Of a stretch of DNA of 64,000 bases, positions 8,690-16,924 are shown in pieces. Position 1 is the stretch's first letter. Each line of letters opens with the position of its first letter. The position numbers and the translations under genes are program-made. The notes beneath the pieces were generated by a model. It was not told the DNA's origin. It ran no database searches and saw nothing but the letters and a program-made list of their open reading frames with translations. The stretch is taken from assembly GCF_004962245.1 (NCBI RefSeq), contig NZ_SUHQ01000009.1, forward strand, positions 62,001 to 126,000, given 5' to 3'. Source of the stretch: Mesorhizobium sp. (GTDB lineage: Bacteria; Pseudomonadota; Alphaproteobacteria; Rhizobiales; Rhizobiaceae).

Positions 8690-9697
8690 TCAGCCGGCGC
8701 GGAACATGGCGCAGTCGCAAGGATGGTCGAGCATGGTCTGCAATTCGTCGTCGAGATGCATCAGCGTCACGGAGGCGCCGGCCATTTCGAGCGAAGTGCA
8801 GTAGTTGCCGACCCATGTTGCGTGGACGGCAACGCCGATGTCATCGAGCCGGCGCTTGACCCGCCGGTTCATGATGTAGAGTTCCATCAGCGGCGTCGAG
8901 CCGAGCGAATTGACGAGCACGGCGACCTTGTCGCCGCGCGCCGGCGCCATCTCGTCGAGGATCTTGTCCAGCATCTCATCGGTGATCTCGTCGGCCGTCT
9001 TCAGCTTTCCACGTGCGATGCCGGGCTCGCCATGGATACCCATGCCGATCTCCATCTCGTCCGGTCCGATCTCGAAATTCGGCCGGCGGGTCTGCGGCAG
9101 CGAACAGGGCGACAGCGCCACACCCATCGTGAAGGTGTGATCGTTGGCCTTCCTGGCGATGCGCTCGCATTCATCGAATGAGAGCATCCGGTCACAGGCG
9201 GCACCAGCGGCCTTGAAGATGAAGAAATTGCCGGCAACGCCGCGCCGCTTTTGCCTCTGGTCACGCGGCGCCGAGGCGACGTCGTCGGTGGTCAGCACGG
9301 TGCGCACCTCGATGTCATCCATCGCCGCCATCTCTGCGGCCATATCGAAATTCATCACATCGCCGGCATAGTTGCCATACATGAACAGCACGCCGGCGCC
9401 GCCGCTGACCGCCTTGGCGCATTCGAGGATCGGGTCCGGCGGCGGCGAGGCGAAGACGTTGCCGATCGCCGCCGCGTCGGCCAGTCCCTTGCCGACAAAA
9501 CCGAGGAAAGTCGGCTCATGGCCCGAGCCGCCGCCGATGACGAGACCGACCTTGCCTTGGCGCGGTCTATCGCAGGCGATGATGGAGCGCGGACTTCCCA
9601 CGACGCTTTTGAGGTGGCGGGGATGCGCGGCCAGGATGCCTTCCAGCATCTCGTCGACGGTGCTGTTGCCATCGTTGATGATCTTCTTGGTCGGCAC
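8690..9697 (-). CDS. dhaK: Dihydroxyacetone/erythrulose kinase, substrate-binding subunit
   Basis: A roughly 335-residue DhaK subunit. Visible motifs are VIGGGSGHEPTFLGFVG, MYGNYAGDVMNFDMA, LTTDDVASAP and GMGIHGEPG, whose histidine covalently binds the ketose in the family. The GTG at 9697 is preferred: GGGAGG lies six bases upstream of it, whereas it directly abuts the ATG at 9703, which would add only two residues. It lies between ribH2 and dhaL. In mycobacteria DhaK-type kinases of tetritol loci phosphorylate L-erythrulose at C1 or D-erythrulose at C4, and the adjoining ery isomerases would use these products. Substrate choice is inference. Confidence 0.85.
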   Translation of the reverse strand: MPTKKIINDGNSTVDEMLEGILAAHPRHLKSVVGSPRSIIACDRPRQGKVGLVIGGGSGHEPTFLGFVGKGLADAAAIGNVFASPPPDPILECAKAVSGGAGVLFMYGNYAGDVMNFDMAAEMAAMDDIEVRTVLTTDDVASAPRDQRQKRRGVAGNFFIFKAAGAACDRMLSFDECERIARKANDHTFTMGVALSPCSLPQTRRPNFEIGPDEMEIGMGIHGEPGIARGKLKTADEITDEMLDKILDEMAPARGDKVAVLVNSLGSTPLMELYIMNRRVKRRLDDIGVAVHATWVGNYCTSLEMAGASVTLMHLDDELQTMLDHPCDCAMFRAG

Positions 9698-9764
9698 CGG
9701 CATCCTCCCGATTTCACTATTTCCGCAGATAGTACAGCGTGTTATCGGGATTTCCACCCGGCAT

Positions 9765-10310
<546 letters not shown>

Positions 10311-10318
10311 TTACGTTC

Positions 10319-10559
10319 GTTCTCTTCCATCCGGACTGTGACCGTCGGCTCCGGAATCACACCGGATCTGCTGACCTTTCCACTAGAGCGCCGCGCGTCC
10401 TTTTGGACGCGCAAAGGACGCTCCAGCACTTTGAATCTCCGCATCGGGCTTTCCGAAAATCAATTCTGATTTTCGGGCCGATGCGGTGACTGGAAAGCGC
10501 TCGCGGGCTTGGGCCGAGACCCTTACCGCCGGTGGGGACTTTCACCCCGCCCTGAGAAC
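10319..10559 (-). promoter_or_regulatory. FMN riboswitch (RFN element) upstream of ribH2
   Basis: Read on the - strand, the 5' half (10559 to about 10500) has GGGGTGAAAGTCCCCACCGG, the GCGGTAAGGG core and AGCCCGCGAGCG. The 3' half (10376 to 10319) has AGATCCGGTGTGATTCCGG, AGCCGACGGT and CAGTCCGGATGGAAGAGA. These are the conserved RFN blocks in the right order, and TTCTC at the start pairs with GAGAA at the end as helix P1. FMN binding would reduce expression of ribH2 and, through it, dhaK and dhaL. The two halves are separated by about 120 bases taken up by a RIME-like repeat, much longer than the usual variable arm. Confidence 0.93.
10384..10488. repeat. RIME-like palindromic repeat inside the FMN riboswitch
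   Basis: Two hairpins joined by CAGCACTTTGAATCT. The first is a perfect 8-bp stem GCGCGTCC (10393-10400 with 10405-10412) inside GAGCG/CGCTC. The second spans 10439-10486 with a 9-bp outer stem CCGCATCGG and a perfect 10-bp inner stem CCGAAAATCA. The layout and wording resemble the Rhizobium intergenic mosaic elements that occur in many copies in rhizobial genomes (recalled, not searched). No second copy was noticed in this window. Confidence 0.75.
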
Positions 10560-10571
10560 ATTGACAGCGCT

Positions 10572-10600
10572 TGTATGGAAGGGGAGGGCGATGCTGTCAA
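10572..10600 (-). promoter_or_regulatory. Candidate promoter of the riboswitch-ribH2 operon
   Basis: On the - strand a perfect TTGACA (10600-10595) overlaps the oiaK stop codon, with CATACA 17 bases downstream as a weak -10. An 8-bp inverted repeat TTGACAGC (10561-10568 and 10593-10600) flanks it. The match is sequence-only; read-through from oiaK is an alternative source of the riboswitch transcript. Confidence 0.35.
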
Positions 10601-11931
10601 CCACCGAGCCCATCGCGGATAGCGCAGAAATAGCGATCGGTTCCGACCTGCCCGCCCTTCAGCGCGACCTCCAGTCCGTCGATTGCCTTGATGCGCGAGT
10701 GGGCGACGCAAAGCGGAGAGCCCGGCGAGGCGGGCAGCGGCATCCGCACCGTCAGCGCATCGACCTCCATCTGGCCGAGCGCGTGACTGGACGTATCGCC
10801 GCCGGCGATGATCACGCGCGGTAGTTTCTGTTCGATCGTCAGCACGCGAAGAAGTTCGCCGAGGCCACGGCCAAGCTTGTGGCGGGCGCCTTCCTGGCGA
10901 TCGATCTCGGCGCCACGATCCGCTGTCGGGCCAAGCGCGGTGTAGAGGATGACGCTGCGCCCGGCTTCCAGACTGGCGCGACCGGCCGCCGCGGCGCGCG
11001 CGATCGCCTTGTCGGACTCCCCCGAGACCAGTTCGACAGGATCGACCTCGACCCCGTCGAAACCGGCCGTCAAAGCATGCCTGATCTGTCGTTCCGTTGT
11101 CGGCGAGCAACTCCCTGACACCACCGCGATCCGGTCGGCCGTGCCCGGCGGCGAGAAGCTGGGCTCGGCACTGACGATATGGTTCGAGGCCCATTCGGCC
11201 AGCAACGCATATTCGATGCCCGACGAGCCGACGACGAACGTGCCGCCGGGCTTGTGGACGCGCCATATCTCCTTGCCGGCCAGTGCCTGAGTTTCGCGGC
11301 TGTCGACATCGACAAGCAAGATGTCGCTGCCATCTTCGATCAGGCGATCGAACGCTTCCGACCGCGATGCCGACTGCAGCGTCGCCAGATCGATCAGCGC
11401 TAAGGTGAGATCGGTCTGGCGCGACAGATGGATCAGCAGGTCGGATTCATCCATCGGCGTGGTCGGGTGACGGCTCATCACCGGATGGCGATCGATACGG
11501 TAATATTTTTCGCGGTAGGCCGCGAACAGATGGCCGAAGGCGGTGTAGCGCTTGAGCTGCGGCGCGCCGACCACCAGCGGCACGCTGTCTTGGCCGAAAA
11601 CCGCGCGGCCGATCTCGATAGCCCGGCCGATGCTGCCGATCGTCGGGCTGGAATCGAAGGTCGAGCAGACCTTGTAATGGCAGATCTCGGCGTCCAGTGT
11701 CTTCAACCAGGCGAAGGCGTCCCGCAGATGCGTGTCCATCCACTGCGGCGTCTCGCTGCGGCTGGTGCCGGCCAGGCCCATGGCCCGGCAATGTCTGAAC
11801 TGCGAAAGCAGGGCCTCGTCCGGCTGGTGCATGAACAGCACGGTCGGCACGCCGCCAAGCTCGAGCGCTTCCATGACGTCGGTCGAGCCGGTGAGATCAT
11901 CGCCATAGTAGCTGAGGAGCAGGTTTTGCAT
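10597..11931 (-). CDS. oiaK: DUF1537 four-carbon/apiose acid sugar kinase, 3-oxo-isoapionate kinase-like
   Basis: A 444-residue member of the DUF1537 (OtnK/DtnK/OiaK) kinase family. The N-terminal motif YYGDDLTGSTDVMEAL, the central VGSSGIEYAL segment and the C-terminal nucleotide-binding AGGDTSSHAL and LKGGQVGTDRYF segments are all present, so both domains are complete. The family phosphorylates tetronates or, in apiose catabolism, 3-oxo-isoapionate at O4. Placement next to a RuBisCO-like protein, an apionolactonase-like protein and an apionate oxidoisomerase-like protein supports the OiaK role. It lies 13 bases downstream of the RuBisCO-like gene, in one operon with it. Confidence 0.8.
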   Translation of the reverse strand: MQNLLLSYYGDDLTGSTDVMEALELGGVPTVLFMHQPDEALLSQFRHCRAMGLAGTSRSETPQWMDTHLRDAFAWLKTLDAEICHYKVCSTFDSSPTIGSIGRAIEIGRAVFGQDSVPLVVGAPQLKRYTAFGHLFAAYREKYYRIDRHPVMSRHPTTPMDESDLLIHLSRQTDLTLALIDLATLQSASRSEAFDRLIEDGSDILLVDVDSRETQALAGKEIWRVHKPGGTFVVGSSGIEYALLAEWASNHIVSAEPSFSPPGTADRIAVVSGSCSPTTERQIRHALTAGFDGVEVDPVELVSGESDKAIARAAAAGRASLEAGRSVILYTALGPTADRGAEIDRQEGARHKLGRGLGELLRVLTIEQKLPRVIIAGGDTSSHALGQMEVDALTVRMPLPASPGSPLCVAHSRIKAIDGLEVALKGGQVGTDRYFCAIRDGLGG

Positions 11932-11944
11932 GGTGTCGCTTTGC

Positions 11945-13195
11945 TCAGGCCGCTTTACCGTCGCCGAACTTTTCGATCGACCGTGCCAATTCGGCGTGGC
12001 TCAGGGCGAACTCCGCCAGCGGTATGCCATCGACCGCCGCCTGCCAGGCCTGCTGCACCGCGCGGACGCCGGCACCCGGCCCGTCTGGATGGCTGACGAT
12101 GCCGCCGCCGCAGAGATAGAGAAGATCGACCGTTCGGCCGGTTCGCTCAAAGGTTTCGGGCGCCTGTCCGCCCCACTGGCCGGAGCCGGCGACCGGCAAT
12201 GCGCAATCGTCAGGCGAGAAGATCGGCGTGGTCACCGCCTTGAAGGATTCGACGAAGGACCAGTCCGGCTCCCAATATTTCGAGGCAATGCCGTTGATCT
12301 GGAACTGGTCGACGCCGAGCAGACGCCAGAATTGCTGCCAGACCTTGAAGTCCATGCCGAGGCCGGGGTGGCGGGTGAGAATGTCCCAGCCGTTGCGGTG
12401 GGCGTGCAGCACCAGGCTGGAACGCTTTCTGAGGAAAGCCATGCCGCCGAAGCCGACAGAGTTGATATTGACCACCGCGCAATTGCCACCGGCCTTCGCT
12501 ACCAGATCATGGTTGCTCATCATCTCGTCAGGGTCGGCATGCGAGATGCCGAAGGCATACATCACCTTCTTGCCGGTCTTCTGCTCATGGTCGAGCACGA
12601 GCGGCATGATCGCCTTCACCCGCTCCGGCAGCGGTGAATAGGCCGGGCTCATCAGCTTCTCGTCATCCTTGATGAAATCGACGCCGGCGGCGATCAGCTC
12701 ACCCACCATTGCGGCTGTCTCGTACGGGCGAAGCCCCAGCGACGGTTTGACGATCGTTCCGATGATCGGACGGCCCTCGACACCGGTCAGTCGGCGGCTG
12801 CCGGCGACGCCGAACTGCGGACCTGGGTGCGCGCCCCTGTATTCCTCCGGCAGCTTCATATCGACGATGCGAATGCCGGACAGGCCCTTGATCGAAAAGG
12901 CGCCGCCGATGGCAATGGTCATCAACGCCGAAAGGTCGGTGCCGATGGCATCGGGCGGAAACGCGATGTCGACATCCGCGCGCTTGAAAGGCCCGTCGCC
13001 GGCTTCGGGAAGGGACGGGCGATCGGCGTCCGGCAGACGCCGTATCGCCAGGACGCGCGCCGCCACCCGGACCTTGAGCTCTTCGGTCTCGCCAGCCAGC
13101 GCGACGAAGGTTCCTGTCGACTGGTCGCTTGCGATCTTGGCCGCCAGCGCCTCGATGCTCGCCGAGGTCTCGATGCGATAGGTGAGGGTGATCAT
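11945..13195 (-). CDS. RuBisCO-like protein (form IV), 3-oxo-isoapionate-4-phosphate-processing
   Basis: A 416-residue RuBisCO large-subunit family protein. The active-site lysine in TIVKPSLGL (K150), the metal cluster KDDE (K176, D178, E179), HAHR (264-267) and the phosphate-binding VAGSGQWGG and LCGGGIVSHPDGPGAG loops are kept, so it can enolise a substrate, but it is not a CO2-fixing form. Family knowledge: in D-apiose pathways such proteins act either as 3-oxo-isoapionate-4-phosphate decarboxylase (to L-erythrulose 1-phosphate) or as transcarboxylase/hydrolase (OiaX, to 3-phosphoglycerate and glycolate). The sequence cannot tell these apart here. The ATG at 13195 is chosen at the conserved start TYRIET; a longer frame to 13798 runs into the GntR gene. 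Confidence 0.85.
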   Translation of the reverse strand: MITLTYRIETSASIEALAAKIASDQSTGTFVALAGETEELKVRVAARVLAIRRLPDADRPSLPEAGDGPFKRADVDIAFPPDAIGTDLSALMTIAIGGAFSIKGLSGIRIVDMKLPEEYRGAHPGPQFGVAGSRRLTGVEGRPIIGTIVKPSLGLRPYETAAMVGELIAAGVDFIKDDEKLMSPAYSPLPERVKAIMPLVLDHEQKTGKKVMYAFGISHADPDEMMSNHDLVAKAGGNCAVVNINSVGFGGMAFLRKRSSLVLHAHRNGWDILTRHPGLGMDFKVWQQFWRLLGVDQFQINGIASKYWEPDWSFVESFKAVTTPIFSPDDCALPVAGSGQWGGQAPETFERTGRTVDLLYLCGGGIVSHPDGPGAGVRAVQQAWQAAVDGIPLAEFALSHAELARSIEKFGDGKAA

Positions 13196-13226
13196 AGTTC
13201 GAAAAAAGTTCCCTGATCTTTGAAGT

Positions 13227-13242
13227 CTGGTATAATGAGTAC
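13227..13242 (+). promoter_or_regulatory. Shared regulator site A (CTGGTATAATGAGT) between RuBisCO-like and GntR genes
   Basis: CTGGTATAATGAGT starts at 13227, 32 bases from the RuBisCO-like start and about 100 bases before the divergent GntR gene. The same 14-mer recurs at 21455 and its first ten bases at 25915. It contains GGTATA, the hexamer recognised by E. coli NanR, and the neighbouring regulator is NanR-like. On the - strand TATACC could serve as -10 for the RuBisCO-like operon; on + TATAAT could serve the GntR gene. Confidence 0.6.
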
Positions 13243-13337
13243 ATAAGTATTGCAAGCGATATCCTGCTCGAGCAGGCATTCTGGGAATCGTGGTGACAAT
13301 GCTAAATAGACACCGGTCAAGGGAGTGATTCGCGACG

Positions 13338-14051
13338 ATGAACCGTTCGGAGCCGATCGTCCGGCGCAAGCTTTCCGACGAAGTTTTTTTGAGACTGAAG
13401 CGCTTGATCACCAGCGGTGAATTGCTGCCGGGCGACGACATGCCGTCGGAGCGCGAACTGATGGAGCGCTTCGAGGTCGGCAGGCCGGCGATCCGCGAGG
13501 CGATGCAGGCGTTGAGCAATATGGGGCTCGTCGCGATCTCGCATGGCGAGCGGGCGAAGGTGCTGCAGCTGACCGCCAAGTCGATCATCAAACAGGTCGA
13601 CGGCGCCGCCAAGATCATCCTGTCGTCGTCGAAGGACACGCTGGAGCACCTCAAGAACGCGCGCATCTTCTTCGAGCGCGGCATGGTCAGGGAAGCCGCT
13701 GAAAAAGCCACCGCGGAGGACGTGCAGCGGTTGCGGGCGACTGTTGCCGAACAACGGAGCTTTCGCGGAAATTCCGAAGCCTTCATATCCGCCGACATGA
13801 AGTTTCATACCCAGATCGCGGCAATATCCGGCAACCCGATCTATGTTGCGGTCAGCGAGGCGATGCTTGGCTGGCTGAAGGAATACCACACCGAAATGCT
13901 GATCTGGACCGGCAAGGAAAAGTTCACATTGACCGAGCACGAAGAGATCATCGGGCGCATCGAGCAGAAGGATGCGGAGGGTGCCGAAAAGGCGATGATC
14001 AAGCACCTCGAACGCTCGCGCGCGCTCTATGTGATGAATTCCGGCGACTGA
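13338..14051 (+). CDS. GntR/FadR-family regulator, NanR-like
   Basis: A 237-residue regulator with an N-terminal winged helix (LLPGDDMPSERELMERFEVGRPAIREAMQALS, a span at about residues 30-62, read in two pieces of the family signature) and a C-terminal all-helical FCD ligand domain ending with histidine-containing metal/ligand positions (DMKFHTQI, EHEEII, KHLERS). The wording GRPAIREAMQAL..MGLV..HGERAKV closely follows NanR. It is divergent from the RuBisCO-like and kinase genes and its TGA abuts the stop of the convergent apnL-like gene with no gap. It most likely represses the apiose genes and responds to a pathway intermediate (inference). Confidence 0.82.
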   Translation: MNRSEPIVRRKLSDEVFLRLKRLITSGELLPGDDMPSERELMERFEVGRPAIREAMQALSNMGLVAISHGERAKVLQLTAKSIIKQVDGAAKIILSSSKDTLEHLKNARIFFERGMVREAAEKATAEDVQRLRATVAEQRSFRGNSEAFISADMKFHTQIAAISGNPIYVAVSEAMLGWLKEYHTEMLIWTGKEKFTLTEHEEIIGRIEQKDAEGAEKAMIKHLERSRALYVMNSGD

Positions 14052-15890
14052 TTACCCGATCCGGGTGATCGCGTAAGGGGTCATCACCAGCTGGCGTCGG
14101 TCGAAACCGGAAATATCAACCGGCACGTCGCTCGCTGTCAGGTTCGCCAGCCACACGACAGTCTTGCCCGAGGGAGAACGGGCGGCCACTGCGGCCAACC
14201 GCGCTTCGTCGGTTGTGCTCGCCGCCACATGCCGGTGGCCGGCCAGTTCGCAAAGCCCCTTCACGGCATGGAAAATCGGCCGGGATGTACCTTCTTCGGT
14301 CGGTTCGCCTGACGACGCCAGCACGCCGAACGGTCCGGTGAAGCTGGAAAGCGTGAGCATCTCCAGCCCTGCCGGCGCGACGCGCGCGGCATAGCCGATC
14401 GTCCATGCTGCCGCGAACAGGCCGGCATGGCGGGGATCCCGATCGGCCATGGCGATGCGCTGATTGTGCGGATTGGCCTTGGTCGCACCGCCATAGGGAT
14501 TCTGCCGCATGGCGATGGTCGATGGGCCGATCCGGTAGGGTTTTGCCCCGAAGATCGCCCGTACCGAGGCGGTGATGAAGGGCAGCGCTTCCAGCGATTG
14601 CATGACGCTGAGATCGTCGGCGGCGTGCACGATCGGGCAGGTGCAGTGGGTGACGAAATCGAGCAGGTCGGCGGGAACGCGCTTGCGGTTGAGTTCGGTG
14701 AAATAGCTGAACATGCCGCCGCCGAGGCGGATATCGGGAAAGGCGCGCCGCGCCGCGGCATAGACGTCTTCGAGCGGCGGGCATTCAGGCCATGTGCTGC
14801 CCGGCGGCGTCGATTGCCGGTCGACCGAAGGCGAAACGGCTACGGCCGAAAGCTTCAGCCCGGCCTGACGCACCATGCCGGCGACACCGGAAAGCTCGGC
14901 ATCGAGATCGCCTGTGCCGGAGACGACGCATTCGAGGGTCGTCTCGGCCGGGTAGGCTGCGGCAAGCCGGGCATAGGAACGCAGGGCGTCGAGGCCGTGG
15001 CCGCGCGTCGGATCGTAGTGGAACATCAGCTGCTGCGGGCCGAGCGTGGACAGCATCGGCAGGTTTGCAAGCGCCGTCTCGACCTCATCCGGGTAGATGA
15101 CCACGCCGATATCCGGCAACCTAGCACCGGCTTCGCCGAGCTCGACGCGGATAGGTTCGGCGGCTGCCGCGGCAGCCGGCGCCTTCACCTCGCCGGAGAT
15201 GTGCAGGCTGATCGTCTGGCGGTTGGCTTGGCCGGCAGGCAGCACATAGGGCCACGGCAGTGCAAGCGGCCGGACATAGGTCTTGTAGGACGCGTCCGAC
15301 CAATTGCGCTGGTCCTCCATCTCGAACGCGTCGCCTTCCATCCGGCATTCGGCGGCGACGCCGGGCCGGACCTCATGGGTGATCGCCCGCAAATCCTTGA
15401 AAGGCTGCCAAGGGTCGATCAGATGCGGAAGCCTTGTTTCCACCACGCTGCCGTCGGTGTGCTCGATCGTCACAGGGCTGCCGGCCAGGCCGGCGATCGG
15501 ATGCAGGATGCAGAAACCGCAGCGATTGGTCTCGAAATCGCTTTCGGGCAGGGCGCTCACGTCGAACACCAGCTGGCCGTCGGCGGAACCCTTGATCGTC
15601 GCGCGAAAGTCGAGCCGGCCTCCCTCTGGTCCGACACAATTTGCCGAATAGCTGATGGAGAAAGTCTCGGCACCTTGGTCGACAGTCAGGTCCGTGAGGG
15701 CCGGCTCGTAGGTGCCCCAGTCGCGATCCCTGACGAGATAGGAGATGGCGCGCAGCACTTCGATGCCGCCATGGCGGATGGTGCGCAGATTGCCGTTGAC
15801 GAATTCCGCGGTGAGTGCGCCGGCGCGCAGCCTGACCGGTTCGGGCTCGACCGCGGGCGTGCCATAGAGGAGGAAGGCGTCGGCTGTCAT
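14052..15890 (-). CDS. apnL: D-apionolactonase-like protein
   Basis: A 612-residue cytoplasmic protein without signal peptide or membrane segments. The N-terminal half is beta-rich (HGGIEVLRAISYLVRDRDWGTYEP), the C-terminal half holds a TIM-barrel-like domain (IGVVIYPDEVE, RLGGGMFSYFTELNRKR, THCTCPIVHAADD). I recognise it by length, wording and position as the D-apionate lactonase ApnL found in rhizobial apiose clusters, which opens D-apionolactone to D-apionate. Its start overlaps the downstream end of the dehydrogenase gene by four bases (ATGA), so both are in one operon behind the ABC transporter. Recognition is by memory and context, not by a search. Confidence 0.7.
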   Translation of the reverse strand: MTADAFLLYGTPAVEPEPVRLRAGALTAEFVNGNLRTIRHGGIEVLRAISYLVRDRDWGTYEPALTDLTVDQGAETFSISYSANCVGPEGGRLDFRATIKGSADGQLVFDVSALPESDFETNRCGFCILHPIAGLAGSPVTIEHTDGSVVETRLPHLIDPWQPFKDLRAITHEVRPGVAAECRMEGDAFEMEDQRNWSDASYKTYVRPLALPWPYVLPAGQANRQTISLHISGEVKAPAAAAAAEPIRVELGEAGARLPDIGVVIYPDEVETALANLPMLSTLGPQQLMFHYDPTRGHGLDALRSYARLAAAYPAETTLECVVSGTGDLDAELSGVAGMVRQAGLKLSAVAVSPSVDRQSTPPGSTWPECPPLEDVYAAARRAFPDIRLGGGMFSYFTELNRKRVPADLLDFVTHCTCPIVHAADDLSVMQSLEALPFITASVRAIFGAKPYRIGPSTIAMRQNPYGGATKANPHNQRIAMADRDPRHAGLFAAAWTIGYAARVAPAGLEMLTLSSFTGPFGVLASSGEPTEEGTSRPIFHAVKGLCELAGHRHVAASTTDEARLAAVAARSPSGKTVVWLANLTASDVPVDISGFDRRQLVMTPYAITRIG

Positions 15891-16924
15891 CTCAGCAAGG
15901 CTTCGAGCTGCACTGGCTCCCGGCTCGCAGCACCCGCATAGGCGGCTTCAACCAGCGCCAAGGTCTTGAGATTGTCCGCACCCGAGGTTGCAGGCTCGGT
16001 CCCGTTCGCCAGGCAGTCGACCCAATGCATTTGAATGGCGACGACGCTTTCCTGGATGTTGTGCCATGGCCGCGACGCCCAGGACAGCAGGGGGGGCGAG
16101 ACGTCGCTGATCCTCGTGCCGCTCTTACTGGTGACGGTAAGGCGATATCCCTGCTCGAGCCGGATCGTGCCGTCACTGCCGTCGATCTCGACCAGAGTTT
16201 CCGGAAAGGGCTCGGTGGCAAGCTTGGTCGCATAGCTGCAATCGACCACAGAAATTGTGCCGTTCTTGTGGTCTATCAGCATGGTTGCAACGTCCTCGCC
16301 GGCGATGTCAGGGTTGATGCGAGCGGTTCGTGTAGTAATAGCCGAAACGTCGCCCAGCAGAAAGCGGGCAATGTCGAGACTATGGATGCCGAGGTCCTCG
16401 ATGATGAAGCGCTTTCCCGTCGCCAGATAGGGCTGGCCGGAAAACACGTCATAGGCCGAACGGAACGAGATGCGTCCGAAGAAGGGTGTGCCGATGTCGC
16501 CGCTGTCGAGCACGGCGCGCACCGCCCGGATCGGCGACTGCCAGCGAAAATTTTCATGCACCATCAACGGTACGCCGGCGTCGGTGCAGGCCTTCACCAT
16601 GGCCTTGGCGTCGGCAAGGGTCGGCGCGAACGGCTTTTGGCAGATTGCCGGAACGCGATGCCGCGCCGCCATCTCGACAAGCGGACGATGGCTCGGCGCG
16701 GTGGTGGCGATATCGACGAAATCGAGGCTTTCGCCGGCAAAAAGTGCTGCCGCATCGGCATAGCGCCGCGCGATGCCGAACTGGTCACCGACAATTTTGA
16801 GCCGTTCCGGATCGCGGTCGCAAATGGCGACGATCGTAGCACCTGCGATGTCGCGCCAGGCGTGCATCTGGTTGACGGCAAAGAAGCCGCAGCCGATCAG
16901 CGCTCCACGCAGTTCCGCCGCCAT
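15887..16924 (-). CDS. apsD: Gfo/Idh/MocA oxidoreductase, D-apiose dehydrogenase-like
   Basis: A 345-residue NAD(P)-dependent dehydrogenase. The N-terminal Rossmann motif ALIGCGFFAVNQMHAW, the ICQKPFAPT segment with the conserved lysine of the EKP motif (here QKP), and EDLGIHSLDIARFLLGD with the catalytic histidine region are present. In the oxidative apiose route this family oxidises D-apiose at C1 to D-apionolactone, the substrate of the next gene. The start overlaps the permease stop by one base (TGATG). The family oxidises many sugars, so apiose is inferred from the surrounding genes. Confidence 0.75.
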   Translation of the reverse strand: MAAELRGALIGCGFFAVNQMHAWRDIAGATIVAICDRDPERLKIVGDQFGIARRYADAAALFAGESLDFVDIATTAPSHRPLVEMAARHRVPAICQKPFAPTLADAKAMVKACTDAGVPLMVHENFRWQSPIRAVRAVLDSGDIGTPFFGRISFRSAYDVFSGQPYLATGKRFIIEDLGIHSLDIARFLLGDVSAITTRTARINPDIAGEDVATMLIDHKNGTISVVDCSYATKLATEPFPETLVEIDGSDGTIRLEQGYRLTVTSKSGTRISDVSPPLLSWASRPWHNIQESVVAIQMHWVDCLANGTEPATSGADNLKTLALVEAAYAGAASREPVQLEALLR

